Source of the DNA: Actinomycetota bacterium | Lineage (GTDB): Bacteria; Actinomycetota; Actinomycetes; UBA12327 | DNA length: 8,094 nucleotides | Reading direction: 5' to 3' | Assembly: GCA_026392555.1 (NCBI GenBank) | Contig: JAPLBW010000179.1 | Coordinates: 1 to 8,094, forward strand | In this document: positions 1-6,135 of the stretch, one piece after another | Numbering within the stretch: position 1 is the stretch's first letter | Layout of the letters: each line of letters opens with the position of its first letter | Made by a program: the position numbers and the translations under genes | Notes under the pieces: model-generated | What the model was told of the DNA's origin: nothing | What the model saw: only the letters and a program-made list of their open reading frames with translations | Database searches by the model: none

Positions 1-368
1 CCGTGGTTATTGGTGTCGGGATCAATACCTCGATGACGCACGAGCAGCGGCCTATCGCCACTGCGACGTCATTGGTGATGGAAGGTGTCGCCGGTTTTGA
101 TCATCCGCAGTTGTTGCTATCAATCCTTGGGCACCTAGGTGAACTCGTGGGACCAATTGAAGAGGACGGGTCTTGGCCATCGGATGTGCTGGATGAATAT
201 CGAGCGTTGAGTTCGACCGTTGGGCGCGAGGTATCTGTTCACTTACCGTCGGGCCAGACATTGAGCGGGTTGGCTGTTGATCTGGATCCATACGGCAGGC
301 TGGAAGTTCAGGAAGCCGATGGAGTCGTTGTCACGGTTGGCGCAGGGGACGTCGTCCATGTGCGCTAG
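1..368 (+). CDS. birA: Biotin-protein ligase (biotin-[acetyl-CoA-carboxylase] ligase), 3' part
   Basis: The gene is truncated by the window edge: the reading frame is open from base 1, and the GTG at 3 is an internal valine rather than the start. About 121 residues remain, ending at TAG 366-368. The enzyme activates biotin with ATP and transfers it to a lysine of the biotin carboxyl carrier of acyl-CoA carboxylases in the cytosol. Visible support is the VVIGVGIN strand at the left edge, matching the conserved core strand of the ligase catalytic domain (usually GIGINV). The last 50 residues form the small SH3-like C-terminal domain, with the pattern GREVSVHLPSGQTLSGLAVDLDPYGRLEV and an ending GAGDVVHVR typical of this family. 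No N-terminal DNA-binding domain can be judged. The downstream PH-protein neighbour agrees with the actinobacterial birA neighbourhood I remember. Identification is firm; completeness upstream is unknown. Confidence 0.9.
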   Translation, partial: VVIGVGINTSMTHEQRPIATATSLVMEGVAGFDHPQLLLSILGHLGELVGPIEEDGSWPSDVLDEYRALSSTVGREVSVHLPSGQTLSGLAVDLDPYGRLEVQEADGVVVTVGAGDVVHVR

Positions 369-425
369 CGCTGGTCTGGGGCGGGTCGTTCGTTGATGGA
401 TTACCTGATCATGGAACTATGAGGC

Positions 426-962
426 ATGGCATACCCACCGAAACTGCTAGGCGATGGCGAATCCATCGCCTTTGAAATGCGACCTCACTGGCGCTCCTTG
501 ATTGTTCCCGCGCTCGTGCTGATCGCCACGGTCGCTGGTGCGGCCTTCCTGCTCTCTACTTTCAATGGATCAAATATTTTTGCCAACACCATTAGCGCCG
601 TGACCTGGATCGCTGCCTTGGTGCTCATCGTGGGATGGGCCGTGCGCCCGTTCCTTAATTGGTTCACCACGGACTACGTGTTTACGAATCGGCGGATCAT
701 CGTCCGCACGGGGCTCATTCGGCGCATGGGTCGTGACATGCCTTTGTCGCGCGTTAACAATGTCACGTTTGACAAGACGTTAACCGAGCGAATCCTGAAT
801 TGCGGAACGTTGAGTGTTCAGTCGGCCGCTGAGCAGGGATCATTGATCATCGCGAGCGTCCCTGACGTGGAGAAGATTCAGCGCGAGGTGTATCGCTTGT
901 ATGAAGAAGACGATCAGCGCCGTCGCTCAAGTGGCCCTGGTGTTCCTGGCGACGGATCCTAA
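426..962 (+). CDS. Membrane-anchored bacterial PH-domain protein (bPH2/DUF304 type)
   Basis: The protein has 178 residues. A short N-terminal segment (1-22, YPPKLLGDGESIAFEMRPHWRSL) is followed by two hydrophobic helices at about 23-45 and 57-77, then a cytosolic domain at about 80-160. The stretch YVFTNRRIIVRTGLIRR (84-100), the following PLSRVNNVTF (106-115) and the strand GTLSVQSA are hallmarks of the bacterial PH domain. The tail (161-178) is charged and low in complexity. The family's biochemical role is unknown; the fold suggests assembly or scaffold functions at the membrane. M. tuberculosis Rv3278c, next to birA, appears to be the same type (from memory). The ATG at 426 is the only in-frame start that preserves the N-terminal motif. 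Its GAGG at 421-424 is only one base from the start, so a weaker GGAA at 413-416 may serve instead. Spacing to the cyclase downstream is 27 bases, which suggests co-transcription. Confidence 0.85.
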   Translation: MAYPPKLLGDGESIAFEMRPHWRSLIVPALVLIATVAGAAFLLSTFNGSNIFANTISAVTWIAALVLIVGWAVRPFLNWFTTDYVFTNRRIIVRTGLIRRMGRDMPLSRVNNVTFDKTLTERILNCGTLSVQSAAEQGSLIIASVPDVEKIQREVYRLYEEDDQRRRSSGPGVPGDGS

Positions 963-975
963 GTAAGAGCGCGGC

Positions 976-983
976 GGGACGGA
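976..983 (+). promoter_or_regulatory. Ribosome binding site of the diguanylate cyclase gene
   Basis: GGGACGGA ends six bases before the ATG at 990 and is purine-rich, consistent with Shine-Dalgarno pairing. Together with the in-frame stop just upstream it fixes the cyclase start at 990. Confidence 0.55.
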
Positions 984-989
984 CCAAAC

Positions 990-2498
990 ATGCGATTGCA
1001 CAGTGTGGCTCGTCTTGCGCGCATCCTGGCGGAGCCGCAAGAGCTCGTTGACCTTCTCGAAACTGCTGCCCTTGAAGCCTGCAGCTCGCTGGGCGCGGCT
1101 TCGGTTTCTATCGGCTACCTCGAGCGTGAGCGCGGCACTGTGCGCACGGTGATCAACGTTGGCGACCTGTCGAGTTGGGAAGAGCCACGACCGCTTAACC
1201 AAGGATTTCAAGACCTCCCATCGTTTCCCTTGCTGCTCAAAGATCCCGCACCCTTTGTCGTGAGCCTGGATCCGCCGGTAGGAGATGAAGATGCACTTCG
1301 CTATTTGACCCTTCGAAATAAGGGGTCGGCGGTGGTAGCCCCGATCTTGTTGGAGGGGCGCGTGTGGGGGGAGCTGTATGCCACGCGGTTGAGCGGTCAA
1401 GAGCCGTTCAATGAAGAGGACGGTCAACTTGCGGAAGTCTTATCGGCAGTCTTGGCATCAGGAATCGCACAAGCTGAGCGCTTTTCGCAGGTCGAGCACT
1501 TGGTCTACAGCGACCCGCTTACTGGTTTAGCTAATCGTCGGGCGGTGGATTTAGCCCTTGAGCGCGCACTTGTTGAGTATCAGGTCAGCGGTGATCCGGT
1601 CTCAGTGGTGATGGCTGACGTCAACGGTTTGAAATTTGCTAACGATAATGAAGGTCACCAAGCGGGCGACCGTTTAATCCGTGCTTGTGCTGATGCCATT
1701 TCGCAAGCCACAGGAAATGTCACGCGCGCTCTCGCGGGTCGCATTGGTGGTGACGAGTTCGCGATTGTCTTGCCCAATGTCACTTTGGAGATCGCCGAGA
1801 AGGTCGCAAATTCGATTCTTAACGCACTAGAGCGATCGGCGTACCCCGGTGGTTTGGCCGTCGGGGTGGCATCAACATCGGTAGCTGACGGGTCAGGGGA
1901 GATCACCTCCCGCCGGCTCATGGGGTGGGCAGATGAAGCTCAATATGCGGCGAAGCGAGAAGGTTCGAGCCGCGTCCTGTTAGCCGGTCGCGATACTCCG
2001 TTGTCGGAGCCTGTGGAGCGCCGCCGACGACGACGCTCTGGCCCTGAATGGGCGACCAACGCTGAGCGCGCCACGAATGCCTTGGAAGCAGGCCTTCGGG
2101 TCATGGTGATGTCACAAGGTCTGAGTGCGCTAGATCGACTGGTGGCCGTGGTGGATTCAGCCAGCGAGGCGATCGGCGCTGTCGGTTGGGTGGTGTCCAC
2201 CATCAGTAGTGACACGACGCAGGCAGTCGCGGTGTCGGCGAATCGTGATGGACTCGATGTGTCCAGTGGACATGATGTAAAAACTGATCGCAGTTGGCTT
2301 GCTGCGGCTCGGGGTGTGGGGGTCCTGGTTCGCGCCGACGATGAATCGGCAGACGTGGCGCGCGTTAGACATTGCGCCACGGTGGCTGCCGCAGCAACCG
2401 ATGTGTGGCTGATTGAACTCCTCGCCGATTCTGACGAGCTATTGGTAGGCGTGCCTGCCACTCTTCGCGCCCTTCTCGGGTCAGCCCTGTCCGGATAG
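990..2498 (+). CDS. GAF-GGDEF diguanylate cyclase with extra C-terminal region
   Basis: This 502-residue soluble protein has no membrane helix or signal peptide. Residues 1-165 look like a GAF sensor domain (VVAPILLEGRVWGELYA at 115-131, then a closing helix). A linker leads to DPLTGLANRR (175-184), the usual opening of a GGDEF domain. The metal and substrate segment is D210-V-N-G-L-K followed by NDNEGHQAGDRL, the signature loop is GGDEF at 253-257, and the domain closes with ADEAQYAAKREGSSRV (314-329). These residues are those needed to condense two GTP into c-di-GMP, so activity is expected. The RxxD inhibitory site five residues before GGDEF is absent (V244, A247). An Arg6 run (344-349) separates a C-terminal region (about 365-502) that may be a second, divergent GAF-like fold. 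No EAL domain is present. The start follows GGGA and GGA at 976-983; an in-frame stop at 960-962 excludes an earlier start. Confidence 0.92.
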   Translation: MRLHSVARLARILAEPQELVDLLETAALEACSSLGAASVSIGYLERERGTVRTVINVGDLSSWEEPRPLNQGFQDLPSFPLLLKDPAPFVVSLDPPVGDEDALRYLTLRNKGSAVVAPILLEGRVWGELYATRLSGQEPFNEEDGQLAEVLSAVLASGIAQAERFSQVEHLVYSDPLTGLANRRAVDLALERALVEYQVSGDPVSVVMADVNGLKFANDNEGHQAGDRLIRACADAISQATGNVTRALAGRIGGDEFAIVLPNVTLEIAEKVANSILNALERSAYPGGLAVGVASTSVADGSGEITSRRLMGWADEAQYAAKREGSSRVLLAGRDTPLSEPVERRRRRRSGPEWATNAERATNALEAGLRVMVMSQGLSALDRLVAVVDSASEAIGAVGWVVSTISSDTTQAVAVSANRDGLDVSSGHDVKTDRSWLAAARGVGVLVRADDESADVARVRHCATVAAAATDVWLIELLADSDELLVGVPATLRALLGSALSG

Positions 2499-2501
2499 GG
2501 C

Positions 2502-2507
2502 TATGTT
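2502..2507 (+). promoter_or_regulatory. Candidate -10 element for a leaderless response-regulator transcript
   Basis: TATGTT lies within the 15-base gap after the cyclase stop, and six bases separate it from the A of the ATG at 2514. That is the usual -10 to transcription-start distance, so RNA could begin at the start codon itself. No good Shine-Dalgarno site is present (AGGG at 2497-2500 is 13 bases away, GGA at 2508-2510 only 3). No convincing -35 hexamer is seen about 17 bases upstream. Read-through from the cyclase gene remains possible. This is inference from spacing. Confidence 0.4.
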
Positions 2508-2513
2508 GGATAT

Positions 2514-3200
2514 ATGGGACGAGTGCTTCTTGTGGAGGACGATCTAGCGATCGCCCAGCCTTTGGCACGCGCTCTCGAACGCGAAGGGCACGACGTTCAT
2601 ATCGCGGCAGAAGGAAAGTCAGCGCTGGCACAAGTTCGTGCAGGAAACCAGGACCTCGTGGTCCTCGATCTGGGGTTGCCTGACCTTGATGGCTTGGAAG
2701 TGTGCCGCACCTTGCGATCCGAAGATGCGCGTTTACCTATTTTGATTTTGACAGCCCGTGGTGCCGAGATGGATGTTGTCGTCGGCTTCGAGATGGGCGC
2801 TGATGACTATGTCGCAAAGCCTTTTCGCTCCAAGGAATTGATGGCGCGAATTCGTTCACTGTTGCGCCGTGGTCAAGTGGGGGAACTCAACACGTTGCGC
2901 GTTCAAGATGTCGTTCTTGACGCCAATGCGCGCAAGGCGTGGGTAGGCAGGCGTGAGATGACGTTGAGCCGCATGGAATTTGACTTGCTCCATGCCCTGA
3001 TGCGCGAGCACGGAACCACCATTCCGCGCGAACGTTTGATGCGCGAGGTGTGGCACACCCACTGGTATGGGTCGAGCAAGACCTTGGACATGCACGTTTC
3101 ATGGTTGCGTCGCAAACTTGGAGACTCTGCTACCGAGTCGCGCTATATCTCAACGGTACGTGGAGTTGGCCTGCGATTTGAATCGCAATCAGGGGAATAA
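2514..3200 (+). CDS. OmpR/PhoB-type DNA-binding response regulator
   Basis: The protein has 228 residues, the normal length for this family. The receiver domain (1-115) has the acidic pair E8-D9-D10, phospho-acceptor D52 (VVLDLGLPDLDG), switch residue T80 (LILTARG) and K102 (DDYVAKPF), so phosphorylation should work. After a short linker, residues 125-225 form the winged-helix DNA-binding domain: LTLSRMEFDLL-like entry, RERLMREVW, recognition helix about 187-202 (SSKTLDMHVSWLRRKL) and the wing TVRGVGLRFE. It would activate or repress genes when phosphorylated by the kinase encoded one base downstream. The kinase's start is tightly coupled to this gene's stop. Targets are unknown; gtrA and the envelope genes nearby are only candidates. 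The start at 2514 leaves the standard MGRVLLVEDD opening of the receiver. Confidence 0.95.
   Translation: MGRVLLVEDDLAIAQPLARALEREGHDVHIAAEGKSALAQVRAGNQDLVVLDLGLPDLDGLEVCRTLRSEDARLPILILTARGAEMDVVVGFEMGADDYVAKPFRSKELMARIRSLLRRGQVGELNTLRVQDVVLDANARKAWVGRREMTLSRMEFDLLHALMREHGTTIPRERLMREVWHTHWYGSSKTLDMHVSWLRRKLGDSATESRYISTVRGVGLRFESQSGE
3191..3196 (+). promoter_or_regulatory. Ribosome binding site of the histidine kinase gene
   Basis: AGGGGA overlaps the last codons of the regulator gene and sits five bases before the GTG at 3202. It decides the kinase start. The frame is open back to an ATG at 3067, but that extension lies entirely inside the regulator's conserved DNA-binding domain and reads as non-kinase sequence. 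Confidence 0.8.
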
Positions 3201-3201
3201 C

Positions 3202-4542
3202 GTGCCCCGCAGAATCATTTTCACCACCGTCACGTCGGTTTTCATCACTGCCTTACTGATTGCCATCCCACTCCTGGGGTACTCCAACTACGGGATCAGA
3301 CAGAAAACCAAAGTTTTCGCAACAACTCAGGCGCAAAATGACGCCAAAGTGGTGGATTACCGCATCAAGGCAGGATTGCCAGTGGACAAAGAGTCTTTGC
3401 GTCCCTACCTCGAGCGCAAGCGCCTCACGGTGGTTACTTTCCCCACAGGTCAAACGCTCACCTTTGGTTCGCAACCTCAGAAATCCTCCGAACAAGGAGC
3501 TGGGAATTCCGGTGGTGTGCAGGTGATCATCACCGAGCCCACTGATTCCATCGTTTCCCTGGCGGCTGTGGCCGTGAAAATTTCGGGAATCGTCATCTTT
3601 GCGTTGCTTATTGGATTCTTGATTGCTATTCGACGCTCTCGATTGCTCACCTTAGTCTTGGTTTATCTAGCCGAAGACGCCTCGCGCATTGGCGCGGGCG
3701 ATCTTCGCCCAGCTCGCCGTTATGGGATGGCGGACTTGGATCAGGTGGCAGACAGTTTGGATTCCAGTTCCGTTCGGGTTGCCGAACTGTTGCGTGCTGA
3801 ACGCGGCCTCGTAGCTGATGTGACCCACCAACTCCGGACGCCATTAACAGCGATCGAATTGCAACTCGATGAAGTTATTGATGCGTGCAACCGCTCGGAT
3901 TACGCTTCGGCTCGGCTCGGCGTTAATGCTGCGAATGAACAGATTGACCGCCTGCGAGACGTGATCTCGGATTTGCTGATCGCTGCTCGCCAGTCGGAGA
4001 TCGGTGAGGCAGAGGCTGACCTGGCTTCCGTGTTGTCTCAACAGGAAGCTGAATGGCGCCCTCTCTTTGCGCGAGCCGATCGAAGAATTGAGGCTTCGGC
4101 GCCAGCCGTCACAGTACGAGGGGGCGATGGCCCACTGCGTCAGATCTTTGCCACTTTGTTTGACAACGCACTCGTGCACGGCGAAGGCACGGTTTCCGTT
4201 CGGGCCCGTGATACAGCGGGCCTCGTGGTGGTCGAAATCAGTGATGAGGGTTCGCGAATTACCCCAGAGCTATCGAAATCTATGTTCGAGCGCAACATCA
4301 GCGGCGGCGGTAGTAGTGGGCTGGGCCTGTCCGTGGCGCGCGCACTCATCGAAAACTTGGGCGGACGATTGGAGTTAGTTAACACCAGGCCAACAACCTT
4401 TGCCCTCTTCCTCATTCAAAGCGATCAAGACGCCAGAGACTTAGAAAGCGGCAATCACACAATGGTCGAGGTTTCCGACGGTGGTGTGGAGTCATCGACG
4501 AGCGCTGCATCAACGGTTTCAGGAAATACCCAACGTCGATAA
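3202..4542 (+). CDS. Membrane sensor histidine kinase, partner of the adjacent response regulator
   Basis: From GTG 3202 the protein has 446 residues. Helix 1 spans about 5-26, an outside segment of about 90 residues follows (27-117, no recognised fold), and helix 2 spans about 118-143. Then come a HAMP-like region (about 145-197, including LAEDASRIGAGDL), a HisKA domain with phospho-acceptor H209 in DVTHQLRTPL, and an HATPase_c domain (about 305-406). ATP-site motifs are N322 in FDNALVHG, D348-E-G-S-R-I and GGGSSGLGLSVAR (368-380). Two positions differ from consensus: the first N-box Asn is T318, and the second Gly of DxGxG is R352. It should autophosphorylate and pass phosphate to D52 of the regulator; the altered boxes could lower activity. 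Residues 407-446 are a Ser/Thr-rich tail beyond the kinase fold, and most of it is encoded antisense to the 3' end of gtrA. The ligand is unknown. Confidence 0.93.
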   Translation: MPRRIIFTTVTSVFITALLIAIPLLGYSNYGIRQKTKVFATTQAQNDAKVVDYRIKAGLPVDKESLRPYLERKRLTVVTFPTGQTLTFGSQPQKSSEQGAGNSGGVQVIITEPTDSIVSLAAVAVKISGIVIFALLIGFLIAIRRSRLLTLVLVYLAEDASRIGAGDLRPARRYGMADLDQVADSLDSSSVRVAELLRAERGLVADVTHQLRTPLTAIELQLDEVIDACNRSDYASARLGVNAANEQIDRLRDVISDLLIAARQSEIGEAEADLASVLSQQEAEWRPLFARADRRIEASAPAVTVRGGDGPLRQIFATLFDNALVHGEGTVSVRARDTAGLVVVEISDEGSRITPELSKSMFERNISGGGSSGLGLSVARALIENLGGRLELVNTRPTTFALFLIQSDQDARDLESGNHTMVEVSDGGVESSTSAASTVSGNTQRR

Positions 4543-4937
4543 GCGTAGAACCGAAATGAGGTTCCTAGGAGTAGTCCGATGACGTTTGCTGAAATGTTGT
4601 CGGCGAGAACCGATTGGTACCCAAGAACGTAGTGGCTGATGAATAATGCACTTTCAGCGATGATGAGGGCGACGCCGTTGACTATGAAGAACAGCAAGTA
4701 TTCGCGGCGAAAACTCGTGCGCTCTCGATCCCCCCAGGTCCAGTGCCTGTTGGCGAAGTAAGCGAAGGTCATTCCCAGCAGGGCGGCAATTCCCTTGGAT
4801 GTTAGTGGTCCGACATCACCCACGTACCGCAGGAGATTGAATGAGCCAACATCGATGACGAAAGCAAAAGCTCCGACGATGCCGAATTTTGCGAGTTCAT
4901 GGATGAGGTGCTGAAACCGCTGATACAGAGCCCTCAT
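4455..4937 (-). CDS. GtrA-family small membrane protein
   Basis: The protein has 160 residues, usual for the family, with four hydrophobic helices at about 17-37, 44-61, 83-103 and 114-131. The repeated family motif appears after helix 2 (FAYFANRHWTW, 58-68) and after helix 4 (FRFYAYRRWVF, 128-138). GtrA-type proteins are thought to move polyprenyl-phosphate-linked sugars across the membrane for surface glycan or teichoic/arabinogalactan-type modification; the exact substrate here is unknown. The frame extends upstream to 5234, but that part runs antisense through purK and is not GtrA-like, so ATG 4937 (MRALYQRF) is the start. The tail from residue 132, including the conserved RRWVF, overlaps the kinase gene. 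The gene is divergent from purK and probably has its own leaderless promoter. M. tuberculosis Rv3277, also opposite to its neighbours, is the likely counterpart (from memory). Confidence 0.88.
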   Translation of the reverse strand: MRALYQRFQHLIHELAKFGIVGAFAFVIDVGSFNLLRYVGDVGPLTSKGIAALLGMTFAYFANRHWTWGDRERTSFRREYLLFFIVNGVALIIAESALFISHYVLGYQSVLADNISANVIGLLLGTSFRFYAYRRWVFPETVDAALVDDSTPPSETSTIV

Positions 4938-4944
4938 GGCTGAC

Positions 4945-4950
4945 AGGTTA
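4945..4950 (-). promoter_or_regulatory. Candidate -10 element of gtrA
   Basis: On the minus strand TAACCT ends seven bases before the gtrA ATG, and no Shine-Dalgarno sequence lies at a suitable distance, so a leaderless transcript is proposed. The same octamer GGTAACCT at the same distance precedes ugd. The hexamer lies inside a short palindrome, CAGGTTACCTG (4944-4954), that could be an operator. No -35 hexamer is obvious. Inference from spacing and recurrence. Confidence 0.45.
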
Positions 4951-4985
4951 CCTGCTCCGCACAACGACCCGGTACATGCGGCGGG

Positions 4986-4991
4986 TAGTCT
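4986..4991 (+). promoter_or_regulatory. Candidate -10 element of the purK-purE operon
   Basis: TAGTCT is followed by six bases and then the GTG start of purK at 4998. The purines directly before the GTG (AGGGA, 4993-4997) abut the start codon and cannot act as a normal ribosome site. This fits transcription starting at the GTG itself. No clear -35 box is visible in the 60-base divergent region shared with gtrA. Confidence 0.4.
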
Positions 4992-4997
4992 TAGGGA

Positions 4998-6131
4998 GTG
5001 AGTTTCCCGGTGGTGGGCATGGTGGGCGCAGGCCAATTGGCCCGCATGTGTGCTCAAGCCGCGATTGGTCTGGGAGTGAAGTTCACCGTCCTTGCGGCGG
5101 ATGCTCAGGAATCGGCCGCCCAGGTTGTCCCTGCAACAGTGATCGGCAATCACGACAGCCTCGATGACTTGCTGGCCTTTGCCCGTGACTGTGACGTCAT
5201 CACCTTTGATCACGAACATGTTCCGACCGAACATCTCGACGCCCTAATTGCTGCGGGCATCGCGGTGCGCCCGGGCCCGCATGCTCTCGTTAATGCGCAA
5301 GACAAGTTGCAGATGCGTACCACCTTGTCTGCGGCGGGAATTCCCGCGCCCTTGTGGCGTGAAGTAACTAGTGCAGAGGACGTCGTCGACTTCGCTGCGA
5401 CCGCTGGATGGCCAGTTGTTCTCAAGACCGCCCGTGGTGGGTATGACGGTAAGGGTGTGATGGTTGTTTCTTCCGCCGAGGAAGCCGCTGTCGTGTTGTC
5501 GGGAAGTAACGTGCGCTGGCTGGTGGAAGAGAAAGTTGATTTCACCTGCGAGCTGGCCGTCCAAGTTGCGCGGTCGCCTCATGGACAAGCAGCGGTATAC
5601 CCGGTAGTTCAAACAATCCAGCGCGATGGCATCTGCCGCGAGGTGATTGCACCAGCCCCTATTGATGAAGACACCGCAATGCAGGCCCAGGCCATCGCCT
5701 TGCAGATCGCACAGCTACTCGACGTCACCGGCATGCTTGCTGTGGAGATGTTCTTGACGGCAAATGGCGTTGTGGTGAATGAATTGGCTATGCGCCCCCA
5801 TAACAGTGGGCATTGGACGATCGATGGTGCGGTGACGAGTCAATTCGAACAACACCTGCGCGCTGTACTCGACCTGCCCTTAGGTTCTACCGCGGCACTC
5901 GCACCGCACGTGGTCATGATCAATGTGCTCGGGGGCGATCACCCCGACATGTATCACGCATACTTGCATTGCATGGCTCGTGACCCTGGTCTGAAAATTC
6001 ACATGTACGGCAAAGAAGTCCGCCCTGGTCGCAAAGTTGGGCATGTCACCGTTGTTGGCGACGATTTAGAAGATTTACTTGAACGTGGTCGGCATGCGGC
6101 TGCGTACCTCACCGGCGAAATCACGGAGTGA
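4998..6131 (+). CDS. purK: N5-carboxyaminoimidazole ribonucleotide synthase
   Basis: This 377-residue cytosolic ATP-grasp enzyme converts AIR, bicarbonate and ATP to N5-CAIR in purine synthesis. The N-terminal Rossmann-like domain opens with VVGMVGAGQLARM (5-17), the family's GxGQLxRM motif. ITFDHEHVP (68-76) is the counterpart of the usual E-x-E-x-V segment. The ATP-grasp domain carries the flexible loop GGYDGKGV (147-154), E178 in the WLVEEKV segment and metal ligands near E250 and N261-E262. The PurK signature MRPHNSGHWT (265-274) and the C-terminal domain ending near LTGEITE complete it. Length is normal. The start at GTG 4998 gives the full first beta strand; a later ATG at 5019 would delete it. 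It precedes purE by four bases, and the two enzymes act consecutively. Confidence 0.97.
   Translation: MSFPVVGMVGAGQLARMCAQAAIGLGVKFTVLAADAQESAAQVVPATVIGNHDSLDDLLAFARDCDVITFDHEHVPTEHLDALIAAGIAVRPGPHALVNAQDKLQMRTTLSAAGIPAPLWREVTSAEDVVDFAATAGWPVVLKTARGGYDGKGVMVVSSAEEAAVVLSGSNVRWLVEEKVDFTCELAVQVARSPHGQAAVYPVVQTIQRDGICREVIAPAPIDEDTAMQAQAIALQIAQLLDVTGMLAVEMFLTANGVVVNELAMRPHNSGHWTIDGAVTSQFEQHLRAVLDLPLGSTAALAPHVVMINVLGGDHPDMYHAYLHCMARDPGLKIHMYGKEVRPGRKVGHVTVVGDDLEDLLERGRHAAAYLTGEITE
6125..6128 (+). promoter_or_regulatory. Ribosome binding site of purE
   Basis: GGAG at the very end of purK lies seven bases before the ATG at 6136. It decides the purE start against an in-frame ATG at 6079 inside purK, whose extra 19 residues are not PurE-like. 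Confidence 0.75.
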
Positions 6132-6135
6132 AGCA

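Noticed and set aside
362..371. Ten-base palindrome GCGCTAGCGC across the birA stop codon
   Set aside because: It is short, has no loop for a hairpin and no T-run; most likely chance in GC-rich sequence.
393..420. Possible promoter TTGATG ... AACTAT before the PH-domain gene
   Set aside because: The -35 is fair, but the -10 matches only half the consensus and the spacing to the start is short, so it is not listed as a feature.
927..1427. 166-codon minus-strand open frame opposite the cyclase
   Set aside because: It is antisense to a well-supported GAF domain, has no recognisable motif, and has a composition typical of a shadow frame.
1940..2461. 173-codon minus-strand open frame opposite the cyclase C-terminus
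   Set aside because: Ser/Thr/Ala/Arg-rich composition is typical of an antisense frame in this sequence; no motif or start signal was found.
3067..3201. 45-codon upstream extension of the histidine kinase frame
   Set aside because: It overlaps the regulator's conserved DNA-binding domain, reads as unrelated sequence, and the GTG at 3202 has a strong AGGGGA site.
4548..4564. Hairpin GAACC-7-GGTTC just after the kinase stop
   Set aside because: Only a five-base stem with no T-run, inside gtrA coding sequence; not enough to call a terminator.
4938..5234. 99-codon N-terminal extension of GtrA
   Set aside because: It runs antisense through the start of purK, has no family similarity by eye, and ATG 4937 begins a normal-length GtrA protein.
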